64,000 bases of DNA from Novosphingobium sp. Chol11 (GCF_900218065.1 NZ_OBMU01000001.1:62001-126000); one strand, 5' to 3'; positions 1-8,571 are shown, numbered from the stretch's first letter. Program-made: numbers and translations. The notes: generated by a model not told the origin, from the letters alone.

Positions 1-92
1 TTCACGAGTTCGATGCACCCGATTTCCACCATTCGATCCCCAGAAGCGGGGTCAAATCCAGTCGTTTCGGTATCGAATATGATTTCGCGCAT
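1..92 (-). CDS. dnaQ: DNA polymerase III epsilon subunit, N-terminal fragment
   Basis: Only the first 30 or so codons are inside the window; the gene runs off the left edge. The N-terminus reads [20 protein letters not shown]. This holds the DxE exonuclease motif I (FDTETTG) of the proofreading 3'-5' exonuclease that works with the DnaE polymerase subunit. The ATG has an AGAGG ribosome-binding site just upstream; another in-frame ATG lies a few codons further up. It is the last gene of the leftward coaE-aroE-maf-ppsR block beside the origin, the same order as in Caulobacter, which supports the call. Confidence 0.9.
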   Translation of the reverse strand, partial: MREIIFDTETTGFDPASGDRMVEIGCIELV

Positions 93-139
93 TGACCTCT
101 TCATGCCGACTCTGCGGCTCACCCCTGTCGGCCTATCCC

Positions 140-733
140 TTATCGGCCCGTCTTTGATCCAAGGCAAGCAACCAAGCGCCGCACCTGGCGCTGCGTGGCC
201 GCAAATGTGGTGCCTGTATGGATGATATAGTGTGCGCGCCGCCGCTTTTCAGCATCGGGCGTCTGCAAGTGCAGGATTCTGCGGAATTTCTCCACCGTCA
301 TGCCCTTGCGCGCCAGCACGCGCTTGCGCTGCTTCCAGGCTGGCGCCGTCACGACGATGACGCCTGCCAGCTTGCGCTCCATATGCCCTTCGAACAGCAG
401 CGGAATGTCCAGCACGACAAAGGCGCGCGAGCGATGCCGACGCAGGAACGTCATCCGCTCTTCCTTCACCGCCGGATGGACGATCGCTTCCAGCACCTTG
501 AGCTCCTGGGGATGCCCGAACACCGCCGCCCCCAGCTTCGCCCGGTCGACGCCCGCAGGCCCGGTCGTCCCGGGAAAGCGCGCCTCGATGGCTGGCAACA
601 GCCTGCCCCCAGGCCCTTGCAGCCGATGCACCTCCGCATCCGCATCAAAGACTGGCACGCCCTCCCGCCGCAGCATGGCGGCCACGGCCGACTTCCCCAT
701 GCCGATCGATCCGGTCAGCCCATAGATTTTCAT
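140..733 (-). CDS. coaE: Dephospho-CoA kinase
   Basis: Catalyses the last step of coenzyme A synthesis, ATP-dependent phosphorylation of the 3'-hydroxyl of dephospho-CoA, in the cytoplasm. The N-terminus has a P-loop (GSIGMGKS, residues 8-15), followed by VFDAD and, mid-protein, [10 protein letters not shown], which are typical of CoaE. The length of 197 residues is normal for the family. It lies 6 bp downstream of aroE in one leftward block with maf and ppsR. No defect was seen. Confidence 0.95.
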   Translation of the reverse strand: MKIYGLTGSIGMGKSAVAAMLRREGVPVFDADAEVHRLQGPGGRLLPAIEARFPGTTGPAGVDRAKLGAAVFGHPQELKVLEAIVHPAVKEERMTFLRRHRSRAFVVLDIPLLFEGHMERKLAGVIVVTAPAWKQRKRVLARKGMTVEKFRRILHLQTPDAEKRRRAHYIIHTGTTFAATQRQVRRLVACLGSKTGR

Positions 734-739
734 GGCGCG

Positions 740-1561
740 TCAGGCCGCCAGCAGCAATGCGCGCAATTCCTCGTCCCGCTCGCGGGGGGCCTGCGCGTCG
801 AAAAAGATATCGAACGCCAGCGCCGCCTGCCCGATCAGCATCTCCAGCCCGTCCAAGGCCTTCAATCCGCGCGCCCGCGCTGCCTTGAGCAGTGGAGTCT
901 CCAGCGGCGCATAGACAATGTCATAGACCGTCGCCCCATCGGGCAGGGTGGAAAGGTCCAGATCGAGCACCGGCTGACCCACCATGCCGAGCGAACTTGT
1001 GTTGACCAGCAGATCGGCCGCCGGAAGCATGTCGCCCATGCCGATCACGCGCCCCTTGACCTTCGCCCGGTCAAGCAAGGCCTGCCCCTTCGCCGCATCG
1101 CGCGCCATGACGGTGATATCGGCCACGCCCAGGCTGGTGAGCGCAAACAGGATCGCCCGTGCCGCGCCCCCCGCGCCAACCAGCACGGCGCTCTCCCCTT
1201 TCCACTTGTCGCGGAGCAACGGCTGGAGGAATCCGCCCGCATCGGTATTGGTCCCGATCAGCGGCCCGCCAGTTTCGCTGGCGATCGTGTTCATCGCCCC
1301 GATCCGCTCGCGCACGCCGCCCGGATCGTCGGTATAGTCCATCACCGCGATCTTGTGCGGGATCGTGACATTGCATCCCAGCCAGTCCGGATCCGCCCTG
1401 CGCTCCAGAAAATAGGCGGAAAGCCCCTCCGCCGTCACATGCGTCTTGCGATATTCCGCTTCGATACCCAGGCAATCGAGCCAGAAATTATGAATGAGCG
1501 GCGATTTGCTGTGCGCGATCGGATCGCCGATCACCTCTGCATAGGGAAGCGTGTCAGTCAT
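740..1561 (-). CDS. aroE: Shikimate dehydrogenase
   Basis: Reduces 3-dehydroshikimate to shikimate with NADPH in aromatic amino acid synthesis. The substrate-binding HSKSP motif is at about residues 17-21, the NVTIPHK motif with the catalytic lysine at about 64-70, and the NADP-binding glycine-rich loop GAGGAAR at about 129-135. The length of 273 residues fits. The start overlaps the stop of maf by four bases (ATGA), so the two are probably translationally coupled. Confidence 0.95.
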   Translation of the reverse strand: MTDTLPYAEVIGDPIAHSKSPLIHNFWLDCLGIEAEYRKTHVTAEGLSAYFLERRADPDWLGCNVTIPHKIAVMDYTDDPGGVRERIGAMNTIASETGGPLIGTNTDAGGFLQPLLRDKWKGESAVLVGAGGAARAILFALTSLGVADITVMARDAAKGQALLDRAKVKGRVIGMGDMLPAADLLVNTSSLGMVGQPVLDLDLSTLPDGATVYDIVYAPLETPLLKAARARGLKALDGLEMLIGQAALAFDIFFDAQAPRERDEELRALLLAA

Positions 1562-2151
1562 GACGGCAGAACGCCCCGCACGCGCAGAAAGTCAAGCAGC
1601 GGCAGCAACGGAAGCCCCTGAATCGCGAACTGGCTGCCTTCCACCTTGCTGAACAGTTGCACGCCCGGCCCTTCGATCCGGTAATTGCCAACGCACCAGC
1701 GGCACTGCTCCCATTCATCATCCAGATACTTAGCTATGAAACTATCGGACAAGGGCCGCACCGTCATCCGCACCCGTTCGATGTGCCTCCAGATCGGCTC
1801 GCCATTCAGCGCGATGACGGCCGCGCTATGCAGATGATGCACCCGCCCCGACAACAGGCGCAAAATCCGCTCCGCATCCGCCCGGTCCACTGCCTTGTCG
1901 ATCATGCTGCCATCATCAAGGCTAAGCGTCTGGTCGCATCCCAGGATCAATCCACCTGGCACCCGGCGTGATATGCGCAGCGCCTTCAACTCCGCCAATG
2001 CATCCGCCAACGCCCGCGCGTCCAGTCCTTCCGCCCGCAGCGCTTCCTTCGCCGCTTCTTCATCGACGCCGGGCCAGAGCGCTTCGAACGGGACGCCCGC
2101 CAACTGCAACAGCGCCCGGCGGCTTGCGCTTTGTGACGCCAGCACGATCAT
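1558..2151 (-). CDS. maf: Maf family nucleotide pyrophosphatase
   Basis: Maf proteins hydrolyse non-canonical or modified nucleoside triphosphates to monophosphates and are linked to septum control. The N-terminal ASQSASRRALLQ stretch matches the Maf signature, although the usual SPRR core reads SASRR here. The internal GCDQTLSLD segment supplies acidic active-site residues. The protein has 197 residues, normal for the family. It overlaps both neighbours (ppsR upstream, aroE downstream) by four bases. Exact substrate is not readable from sequence. Confidence 0.9.
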   Translation of the reverse strand: MIVLASQSASRRALLQLAGVPFEALWPGVDEEAAKEALRAEGLDARALADALAELKALRISRRVPGGLILGCDQTLSLDDGSMIDKAVDRADAERILRLLSGRVHHLHSAAVIALNGEPIWRHIERVRMTVRPLSDSFIAKYLDDEWEQCRWCVGNYRIEGPGVQLFSKVEGSQFAIQGLPLLPLLDFLRVRGVLPS

Positions 2152-2975
2152 GATTCACTTCCTTCCGCCAACACGCGGTCATTGAACAGATTGATGATCG
2201 CAGCCGCCGCTTCCTCAATCGAGCGACGCGTCATGTCAATCACTGGCCAGCCATTGTCGGCAAACATGCGCCGGGCAAAGGCCAGTTCCTCCTGCACCTT
2301 TTCCAGATCGACATAGCTGGTTTCGGGCGCCTGGTTCAAAGAGAGCAGCCGGTTGCGGCGGATCTGCACCAGCCGCTCAGGACTGACGGTCAGCCCCACG
2401 ACCATCGGGTGCCTCAGCGAATAAAGGCTGCGCGGCGGCGGCGATTGCACCACCAGCGGAATGTTCGCCGTCTTGTATCCGCGATTGGCAAGATAAATGG
2501 ACGTCGGCGTCTTGGACGCGCGCGACACGCCCGCCAATACGATGTCCGCCTCCTCCCAATTTTCATGGCCCACGCCATCATCATGGGCGATGGTGAACTG
2601 GATCGCCTCGATCCGCGCGAAATAGGCTTCGTCGAGGATATGCTTGCGCCCTGGGCGGTTGCGCGTCTCCTGACCCAATATGTTGGACAGCGCGTCGGTC
2701 ACGCTGTCGAGCGCAGCGACATGGGGCAGGCCCAGTGCCCGGCAGCGCGTTTCCAGCCGCCGCCGCAGCTGGTGATTGGACAGGGTGAACAGGACGAGGC
2801 CCGGATTGGCGGAAATCTCCTCCATGATCCGGTCGAGATGGACATCGGACCGCACCATCGGCCAGAAATGCCGCACCGCCTCGACATTTTCAAAGGCGCC
2901 GATCGCCGCCTTGGCGATATTTTCCAGTGTCTCGCCGGTGGAGTCAGACAGCAAATGCAGATGGATACGCGACAT
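2148..2975 (-). CDS. ppsR: PPDK/PEPS regulatory kinase-pyrophosphorylase (DUF299)
   Basis: Members of this family are bifunctional ADP-dependent kinases and Pi-dependent pyrophosphorylases. They switch pyruvate phosphate dikinase or PEP synthetase off and on. The family hallmark GVSRASKTPTSIYLAN is present in the middle of the protein, and the length of 275 residues is normal. Which of the two targets it controls cannot be decided from the window. It is the first gene of the leftward block, starting right at the edge of the putative oriC. Its homologue holds the same position in Caulobacter and Rickettsia. Confidence 0.92.
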   Translation of the reverse strand: MSRIHLHLLSDSTGETLENIAKAAIGAFENVEAVRHFWPMVRSDVHLDRIMEEISANPGLVLFTLSNHQLRRRLETRCRALGLPHVAALDSVTDALSNILGQETRNRPGRKHILDEAYFARIEAIQFTIAHDDGVGHENWEEADIVLAGVSRASKTPTSIYLANRGYKTANIPLVVQSPPPRSLYSLRHPMVVGLTVSPERLVQIRRNRLLSLNQAPETSYVDLEKVQEELAFARRMFADNGWPVIDMTRRSIEEAAAAIINLFNDRVLAEGSES

Positions 2976-3263
2976 GACGCATATCTCTGTGTGGAGCCTG
3001 TGGATAAAGCAAGGGATAGGTTGCGGACGAAATACCCCTTTTTAGGTAGCTCACATTAGCCGGAATCTTATCCACATGGCTCCCACAGGCCGTCATTTTC
3101 ATCCACAGCCTGTGGGTAACGTGGATGAACGGACTGACTCGCACCGGAATCCTTGACGTGAAGGAGTCAAGCTGTTGGCAAATCCGGGCACAGCGCATAA
3201 ACCCCGCTGCCAACGCCTCTACTATCTCCATCATCCTTTTTAAGAATCTAAATAAGAGAGATT
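2976..3263. other. Putative chromosomal origin of replication (oriC)
   Basis: This is the only gap between the leftward ppsR-maf-aroE-coaE-dnaQ block and rightward hemE. It holds two perfect DnaA boxes in opposite orientation (TGTGGATAA at 2999-3007, TTATCCACA at 3068-3076). Two more have one mismatch (TCATCCACA at 3099-3107, TGTGGGTAA at 3111-3119) and a fifth is weaker (3120-3128). AT-rich stretches lie around 3030-3060 and 3225-3262. oriC between hemE and this gene block is established for Caulobacter and Rickettsia. The identification here rests on synteny plus the boxes. Confidence 0.85.
2999..3128. promoter_or_regulatory. Cluster of five DnaA boxes
   Basis: Five 9-mers matching TTATCCACA or its complement with zero to two mismatches sit within 130 bp, the first two perfect. 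Initiator DnaA would bind here. No clear CtrA pair (TTAA-N7-TTAA) was seen; a loosely similar TTAA-rich stretch lies just before hemE. Confidence 0.85.
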
Positions 3264-4325
3264 ATGACGGGACCAGATGCCGGCCTTTCCGCTGGACCTT
3301 CCAAGCCGCTGCTTTCCGTCCTGAAGGGTGAAAGCCTGTCCCTGCCGCCCATGTGGCTGATGCGCCAGGCGGGCCGTTATCTGCCTGAATATCGTGCCTT
3401 GCGCGCGCAGAAGGGCGGATTTCTCGAACTGGTCTATGACAGTCCGGCGGCCGCTGAAGTCACGCTTCAGCCGCTGCGCCGTTTCGGCTTCGATGGTGCG
3501 ATCCTCTTTTCAGACATTTTGATCGTGCCTTACGCGATGGGGCAAAATCTCTGGTTCGAAACAGGGGAGGGGCCTCGCCTCGCACCCATCCTTGGCGAAA
3601 CCGATTTGTCAGCGCTGAAGCCTGACCTCAGCCGCTATGAAGCCGTCTATGAAACAGTGCGGCGGGTGAAAGCGGCGCTGGACCCCTCCGTTACCTTCCT
3701 CGGCTTTGCAGGCAGTCCCTGGACCATTTCCACCTATATGGTGGCCGGGCAGGGCAGCAAGGATCAGGGCGCGGCTCGTCGTCTCGCCTATCAGGACCCG
3801 GAACGGTTCGGCGCGATCATCGATGCCATTATCGAGTCCACCGTCACCTATCTGTCAGGCCAGATCGATGCCGGCGTAGAGGCGGTGCAGCTGTTCGACA
3901 GTTGGGCAGGCAGCCTGGCGCCGCTTCAGTTCAACCGCTGGGTGATCGAACCCAATCGCCGCATCGTCGAAAAGCTGAAAAGCCTGCATCCTGGCGTCCC
4001 GATCATCGGCTTCCCCAAGGGCGCTGGAGCGAAGCTTGCCGACTATGCGGCAGGGACCGGCGTTGACGCGATCGGTGTCGATGAAACCATCGATCCCCAT
4101 TGGGCGAACCGGGTGTTGCCGGAGGGGCTGCCTGTGCAAGGTAATCTCGATCCGCTGGCGCTCATCGCCGGGGGCAGGGCGGTCGAGGAATCGGTCGACA
4201 ACATCCGCGCCGCCTTTGCGAGAAGGCCCCACATTCTGAACCTCGGCCATGGCATTCTCCCCGATACGCCGATCGCCCATGTCGAGGCGCTCATCGCCTA
4301 TGTCCGGCAAGGAAAGGGAAGCTGA
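3264..4325 (+). CDS. hemE: Uroporphyrinogen decarboxylase
   Basis: Decarboxylates the four acetate side chains of uroporphyrinogen III to give coproporphyrinogen III in heme synthesis. The N-terminal signature PPMWLMRQAGRYLPEYR (about residues 29-44) is complete, with the substrate-binding arginines. The later stretches FAGSPWTISTY and GFPKGAG also match. The length is 353 residues. It is the first rightward gene from the putative origin, and its stop codon overlaps the hemJ start (TGATG), so the two heme genes are coupled. Confidence 0.96.
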   Translation: MTGPDAGLSAGPSKPLLSVLKGESLSLPPMWLMRQAGRYLPEYRALRAQKGGFLELVYDSPAAAEVTLQPLRRFGFDGAILFSDILIVPYAMGQNLWFETGEGPRLAPILGETDLSALKPDLSRYEAVYETVRRVKAALDPSVTFLGFAGSPWTISTYMVAGQGSKDQGAARRLAYQDPERFGAIIDAIIESTVTYLSGQIDAGVEAVQLFDSWAGSLAPLQFNRWVIEPNRRIVEKLKSLHPGVPIIGFPKGAGAKLADYAAGTGVDAIGVDETIDPHWANRVLPEGLPVQGNLDPLALIAGGRAVEESVDNIRAAFARRPHILNLGHGILPDTPIAHVEALIAYVRQGKGS

Positions 4326-4765
4326 TGCCTTATCTTGGAGCTGCCTATCTGTGGGTGAAGGCCGCCCATGTCATCTTCGTCATCTTCCTGATGGCGGGAC
4401 TGTTCATGATGCCGCGCTTCTTCGTCTATCATCACCAATGCGCCGTCGGATCGGATGAGGACCGCAAATGGATCGACCGCGAGCAGCGGCTGCTCAAGAT
4501 CATCCTCAATCCCTCTCTGATCCTCGTCTGGGTCTTCGGCCTCATGCTGATGGTGGAAATTGGCGCCTGGCAATTCGGCTGGTTCCACTTGAAGCTGCTC
4601 TTCGTCCTTGGCCTTTCCGCCTATCATGGCTGGATCGCAGGCTATGCGAAGAAGCTCGCCAAAGGCCTGCGCCCATTAAGCGAAAAGAAGCTGCGCCTGA
4701 TCAACGAAGTCCCCGGCATCGCCGCCGCAGTCATTGTGGTCGCCGTGATCGTCAAACCTTTTTGA
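4325..4765 (+). CDS. hemJ: Protoporphyrinogen IX oxidase HemJ
   Basis: A small inner-membrane protein of 146 residues with about four membrane segments. The conserved early histidine lies in KAAHVIFVIFLMAG, followed by MMPRFFVYHH. It matches the HemJ/CopD-like family, which oxidises protoporphyrinogen IX to protoporphyrin IX in most alphaproteobacteria lacking HemG or HemY. It overlaps hemE by a TGATG junction, which places it directly in the heme pathway. A pair of short hairpin repeats follows the stop codon and may end the transcript. Confidence 0.9.
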   Translation: MPYLGAAYLWVKAAHVIFVIFLMAGLFMMPRFFVYHHQCAVGSDEDRKWIDREQRLLKIILNPSLILVWVFGLMLMVEIGAWQFGWFHLKLLFVLGLSAYHGWIAGYAKKLAKGLRPLSEKKLRLINEVPGIAAAVIVVAVIVKPF

Positions 4766-4769
4766 ACAG

Positions 4770-4830
4770 CGTCATCCCAGCGAAAGCTGGGATCTCATGA
4801 ACCTCGTCATTCCAGCCTCCGCTGGAATGG
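4770..4830. repeat. Tandem pair of REP-like hairpins
   Basis: Two related palindromes sit between the convergent hemJ and panC genes. The first is ATCCCAGC-GAAA-GCTGGGAT (4774-4793). The second is CATTCCAGC-CTCC-GCTGGAATG (4808-4829). Each is preceded by CGTCAT. They are perfect stems with tetraloops and could act as a bidirectional terminator. Their GTCATxCCAGC form resembles dispersed intergenic repeats I recall from sphingomonad genomes (not checked). Confidence 0.8.
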
Positions 4831-4831
4831 T

Positions 4832-5677
4832 TCAGGAAGGCTCCACCGCAATATTATCGATAAGCCGCGTCCGCCCCAGCTTCGCCGCGCCCAGCAGCCG
4901 CGCGGGGCGATCCAGCACGTGCATCGGCTCCAGCGTCACCGCGTCGCACAGCGTCACATAATCGATAGGTTCAAAGCCATGCGCGCTCAGCATCGTGATC
5001 GCCTTGGCAATCGCCGCTTCGACACTCGCGCCTTTCTCCATCTGCCGCGCCGCTTCACCCAAAGCGCGGGGCAGGGCGAGTGCTTCCTTGCGCTCTTCGT
5101 CGGTCAGGTAGGCGTTGCGCGATGACAGGGCCAGCCCATCCTCGGCCCGCTGCGTCGGCACGCCGATGATCTCGATCCGCATGTCAAGGTCGCGCACCAT
5201 CTGCCGGATCATCGCAAGCTGCTGATAATCCTTCTCCCCGAAGAGCGCGACATCGGGCTGCACCTGGTTGAACAGCTTGGTGACGACCGTCGCCACGCCA
5301 TCGAAATGCCCCGGCCGCGCCGCGCCGTCCAATCCTTCGGTGATCCCTGAAACGGAGATGTTGGTCGCATAGCCCTCCGGATACATGACCTGCGGGGTAG
5401 GCGCCCACAGCGCATCGACGCCTGCGGCCTGCAACATCTGCGCGTCCTTGGCCTCGCGCCGGGGATAGGCGTCCAGATCCTCGTTCGCGCCGAACTGCCG
5501 CGGGTTGACGAAGATCGACACCACGACATGCCCGGCATGCCGCCGCGCTTCCTCGACCAGCGCCATATGCCCTTCATGCAGCGCGCCCATCGTCGGCACC
5601 AGCGCGACGGGCCGCCCAACGCTTTTCATCGCATCGATCGCGGTTCTTAAGGAAGGAAGGTCACGCAGGGTTTGCAC
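4832..5677 (-). CDS. panC: Pantothenate synthetase
   Basis: Condenses pantoate with beta-alanine using ATP, through a pantoyl-adenylate, to form pantothenate. The nucleotide-binding PTMGALHEGH motif is at about residues 28-37. FGEKDYQQL lies mid-protein and LSSRNAYL (KMSKS-like region) follows it. The length of 281 residues is typical. The start codon is GTG. It faces away from mipZ across a gap of about 100 bp that would hold both promoters. Confidence 0.95.
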   Translation of the reverse strand: MQTLRDLPSLRTAIDAMKSVGRPVALVPTMGALHEGHMALVEEARRHAGHVVVSIFVNPRQFGANEDLDAYPRREAKDAQMLQAAGVDALWAPTPQVMYPEGYATNISVSGITEGLDGAARPGHFDGVATVVTKLFNQVQPDVALFGEKDYQQLAMIRQMVRDLDMRIEIIGVPTQRAEDGLALSSRNAYLTDEERKEALALPRALGEAARQMEKGASVEAAIAKAITMLSAHGFEPIDYVTLCDAVTLEPMHVLDRPARLLGAAKLGRTRLIDNIAVEPS

Positions 5678-5780
5678 GGGACGAGGGGCTCCGATATGGC
5701 AGGTGCACGGGGACTATCCTGCTAAAGGCACGACCCGACAATAGGGTCAAGAATCGTTGCGGCAATAAACGGGGTTATCA

Positions 5781-6590
5781 ATGGGTACGAACACCCAAAC
5801 GCATCATATCGTCTTCGCCAATGAAAAGGGCGGGACCGGCAAGTCGACCACCGCCGTGCACACCGCCATCGCCTTGACCGCGCTCGGCTACAAGGTCGGC
5901 ATGATCGACCTCGACCCGCGCCAGCGCACCGTCACGCGCTACATGGAAAATCGCGCCGAAACCGCCCGCCGCCGCAGCATCGACCTCCCCGCGCCGGACT
6001 TCGCCGTGCTGAAGGGCGACACGATCGAGGCGCTGGAGGAAGAATCCGCCGCCGTGGCAGAGGGCAAGGATTTCCTGGTCGTCGACACCCCCGGCCGCGA
6101 TGACCTGTTCGCCCGCCACATGGCCGCCCGCGCTCATACGCTGGTAACGCCGATGAACGACAGCTTCGTGGATTTCGACCTGATCGGCCAGGTCGACGCG
6201 GAAACCTTCAAGGTCCGCCGCCTGTCCTTCTATTCCGAACTCATCTTCGAAGCCCGCAAGACCCGCGCCAAGGCGGACGGCGTCTCGATCGACTGGGTCG
6301 TCCTGCGCAACCGCGTCCAGCATCATGACGCCCGCAACAAGAAGCGCGTCGGCGACGCTCTGATGGAACTCTCCCGCCGCGTCGGCTTCCGCGTCATTCC
6401 CGGCCTCTCCGAGCGCGTCATCTTCCGCGAGCTTTTCCCCTCCGGCCTCACCCTGCTCGACAAGGGGCATCTGGGCGACCTCGGCGTCAGCCACATCGCC
6501 GCCCGCCAGGAACTGCGCGAGATGGTCTCCGGCCTTGCCCTTCCATCGCGTGAGGAAAGGACGCCGGTCGATCTTCTCGGCGCGGCCTGA
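5781..6590 (+). CDS. mipZ: Cell-division site ATPase MipZ
   Basis: A ParA/MinD-type ATPase of 269 residues. It has a deviant Walker A box (NEKGGTGKSTT, residues 14-24) with the extra lysine at K16, and MIDLDPRQRT and VVDTPGRDD segments characteristic of MipZ. In Caulobacter MipZ binds ParB near the origin, forms a gradient from the poles and inhibits FtsZ polymerisation away from midcell. Its position less than 4 kb from the putative oriC fits that role. Its stop overlaps the next gene (TGATG). No parS site was recognised in the window. Confidence 0.9.
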   Translation: MGTNTQTHHIVFANEKGGTGKSTTAVHTAIALTALGYKVGMIDLDPRQRTVTRYMENRAETARRRSIDLPAPDFAVLKGDTIEALEEESAAVAEGKDFLVVDTPGRDDLFARHMAARAHTLVTPMNDSFVDFDLIGQVDAETFKVRRLSFYSELIFEARKTRAKADGVSIDWVVLRNRVQHHDARNKKRVGDALMELSRRVGFRVIPGLSERVIFRELFPSGLTLLDKGHLGDLGVSHIAARQELREMVSGLALPSREERTPVDLLGAA

Positions 6591-7030
6591 TGGGTCTTTT
6601 CGCCTTTCTTCTTCTCGGGCTCGCCGCCTGGCTCATCTGGACGGGACGTTTGCAGCGCATGAGTGTGAAGGATGGCATGGTGTTGGGGGGCGCGCTGGTG
6701 GGCGCGGTCATGGCGGCCAAGGGCAAGCCGCTCGCCGGAGCGCCGTTGCTTTTGGGCGCGGCGCTCTTTTTCATGAACCAGTCGCGCCATAAAAAGCGCT
6801 CCGCCGCTCCCAAGGCAGCTCCCGAACCGGCCAGCATCGCCAGAGCGCGCGCCCTGCTCGGCGTCCCTGAGGATGCCGACGAAAATATGATCCGCGCAGC
6901 CCACCGGCGGCTGATCGCCTCGGTCCACCCCGATCGCGGCGGCACGGAAGCCTTGGCGGCGGAAATCAACGCCGCCCGCGACCTGCTGCTGTCTGAATCG
7001 GACAAAAAGCAGCAGCCGCCCAGCTGCTAG
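6590..7030 (+). CDS. Membrane-anchored J-domain protein
   Basis: A protein of 146 residues. Hydrophobic segments lie at about 2-17, 30-42 and 48-63, followed by a basic, Ala/Pro-rich linker and a C-terminal J-domain (about 83-137). The HPD tripeptide needed to stimulate DnaK ATPase is at 113-115. The layout, membrane anchor first and J-domain last, resembles DjlA/TIM14-like co-chaperones. It is translationally coupled to mipZ, which suggests co-expression rather than proven shared function. The client is unknown. Confidence 0.8.
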   Translation: MGLFAFLLLGLAAWLIWTGRLQRMSVKDGMVLGGALVGAVMAAKGKPLAGAPLLLGAALFFMNQSRHKKRSAAPKAAPEPASIARARALLGVPEDADENMIRAAHRRLIASVHPDRGGTEALAAEINAARDLLLSESDKKQQPPSC

Positions 7031-7048
7031 GGCGGTAGAACAGGGTTC

Positions 7049-8419
7049 ATGTCCCACCACTTCCACCCTTCGCTGCTGCGCGAATATGACATGCGCGGCA
7101 TCGTCGGCAAAACACTGGGCGAGGAAGACGCCTATGCCTTCGGCCGCAGCTTCGGCACGATCGTCAGGCGCAGGGGCGGTTCAGCGGTCGTGCTTGGGCA
7201 CGACGGCCGTCTCAGTTCGCCCATGCTGGAGCAGGCGGTGGCTGATGGCCTTCAAGCCTGCGGCATCGACGTACTGCGCATCGGCATCGGCCCCACGCCA
7301 ATGCTCTATTATGCCGAAACGCTGCTCGATGTTGATGGCGGCATCCAGGTAACCGGCAGCCATAATCCCGCCGATCACAATGGCTTCAAGCTGGTACTTG
7401 CGCATGAAGCCTTTTTTGGGCCCGACATCGCCCGTCTTGGCGCCATCGCCGCTGCTGGCGATTGGGAAGAGGGCAGCGGCAGCAGCTCCGCCATCGACGT
7501 CATGGACTGCTATGTCGCGCGGCTTATGGAAGGATTTGACGGCACCGCCTGGCGCATCGGCTGGGACGCGGGCAATGGCGCAGCGGGTCCGGTCGTGGAC
7601 AAGCTCGTCAAGCTGCTGCCGGGTGAGCATCACACGCTTTTCACCGAAATAGACGGCAATTTTCCCCATCATCACCCCGACCCGACAATCGAGGAGAATC
7701 TGCACGACCTTCGCAACCTTGTCCTCGCGAACAAGCTCCATTTCGGACTGGCCTTCGACGGTGACGGCGATCGTGTCGGTGTCGTCGATGCACAGGGCCG
7801 CACCATCTGGGGCGACCAGCTGCTCGCCCTGCTGGCCGCGCCAGTGCTTCAGGAACGGCCCGGCGCCACCATCGTCGCCGACGTGAAATGCAGCCAGATA
7901 CTGTTCGACCGGGTCGCCGCGCTGGGTGGCCAGCCGCTCATGTGGAAAACCGGGCACAGCCATATCAAGTCGAAGATGAAGCAGATCGGCAGCCCCTTGG
8001 GCGGCGAAATGACCGGGCACATCGTCTTCGCCGACGATTATCTGGGCTTTGACGACGGCCTGTACGCCGCGCTGCGCGTCATCCGCATGGCAGGCTATGA
8101 GGGCAAGACCATCACGGCCCTGCATGACGATCTGCCGCCGCTGGTGAACACCCCCGAACTGCGATTTGCCGTCGAGGAGGACCGCAAATTCGCGATCATG
8201 CGGGATATCATCGCCCGGCTGCGGGCGGAGGGCGCGATCCTGAACGACATCGATGGCGCCAGGGTGACGAGGCAAGAGGGCTGGTGGCTATTGCGCGCCT
8301 CCAACACCCAGGCGGAATTGGTCGCCAGAATCGAGTCGCACGATCAACCCGGACTCGAGCATCTTCGGACCGACCTGTGGAGTTATCTGTCACCGCATGT
8401 GCCGGGCCTTGATGGGTAA
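7049..8419 (+). CDS. Phosphomannomutase / phosphoglucomutase
   Basis: An alpha-D-phosphohexomutase that interconverts hexose 6-phosphates and 1-phosphates for sugar-nucleotide and exopolysaccharide synthesis. The active-site loop TGSHNP contains the phosphoserine (S104), the metal-binding loop DGDGD is at 237-241, and the sugar-binding GGEMTGHIVF loop follows. The length of 456 residues fits ManB/AlgC-type enzymes. Mannose or glucose preference cannot be set from sequence. It lies 18 bp after the J-domain gene. A small-RNA gene follows about 125 bp downstream. Confidence 0.92.
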   Translation: MSHHFHPSLLREYDMRGIVGKTLGEEDAYAFGRSFGTIVRRRGGSAVVLGHDGRLSSPMLEQAVADGLQACGIDVLRIGIGPTPMLYYAETLLDVDGGIQVTGSHNPADHNGFKLVLAHEAFFGPDIARLGAIAAAGDWEEGSGSSSAIDVMDCYVARLMEGFDGTAWRIGWDAGNGAAGPVVDKLVKLLPGEHHTLFTEIDGNFPHHHPDPTIEENLHDLRNLVLANKLHFGLAFDGDGDRVGVVDAQGRTIWGDQLLALLAAPVLQERPGATIVADVKCSQILFDRVAALGGQPLMWKTGHSHIKSKMKQIGSPLGGEMTGHIVFADDYLGFDDGLYAALRVIRMAGYEGKTITALHDDLPPLVNTPELRFAVEEDRKFAIMRDIIARLRAEGAILNDIDGARVTRQEGWWLLRASNTQAELVARIESHDQPGLEHLRTDLWSYLSPHVPGLDG

Positions 8420-8542
8420 AGAAGCAGAGGAAAGCGAAAAAAAACGGCAACCGTCAACGTTCCTGGTTGCATCTTCCGCTACGGCATCAGCCGGTTTCAC
8501 CGACAGTTGCAATAAACGCAACCGTGTAGTTTTCTTTCGCAG

Positions 8543-8571
8543 TTGCGAAAAGCAGCGCCGATCTGCACAAG
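8543..8571 (+). promoter_or_regulatory. Candidate promoter of small RNA copy 1
   Basis: TTGCGA (8543-8548) and CACAAG (8566-8571) are separated by 17 bp and lie inside a small palindrome CGCAxTTGCGA. The second RNA copy has TTGCGA and CAATAA at exactly the same 17-bp spacing and the same distance to the RNA. Preservation of spacing between otherwise different flanks is the main support. Confidence 0.55.

Noticed and set aside
218..1621. Plus-strand open frame of 467 codons opposite coaE and aroE
   Set aside because: It is the antisense shadow of two well-supported genes, with His/Gln/Arg-rich composition and no family similarity. The same applies to long frames at 7181-8275, 8755-9918, 10087-11172, 18571-19830, 21193-22596 and 57804-58838.
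5778..6494. Minus-strand open frame opposite mipZ
   Set aside because: Ala/Gly/Asp-rich shadow of mipZ, which has complete motifs.
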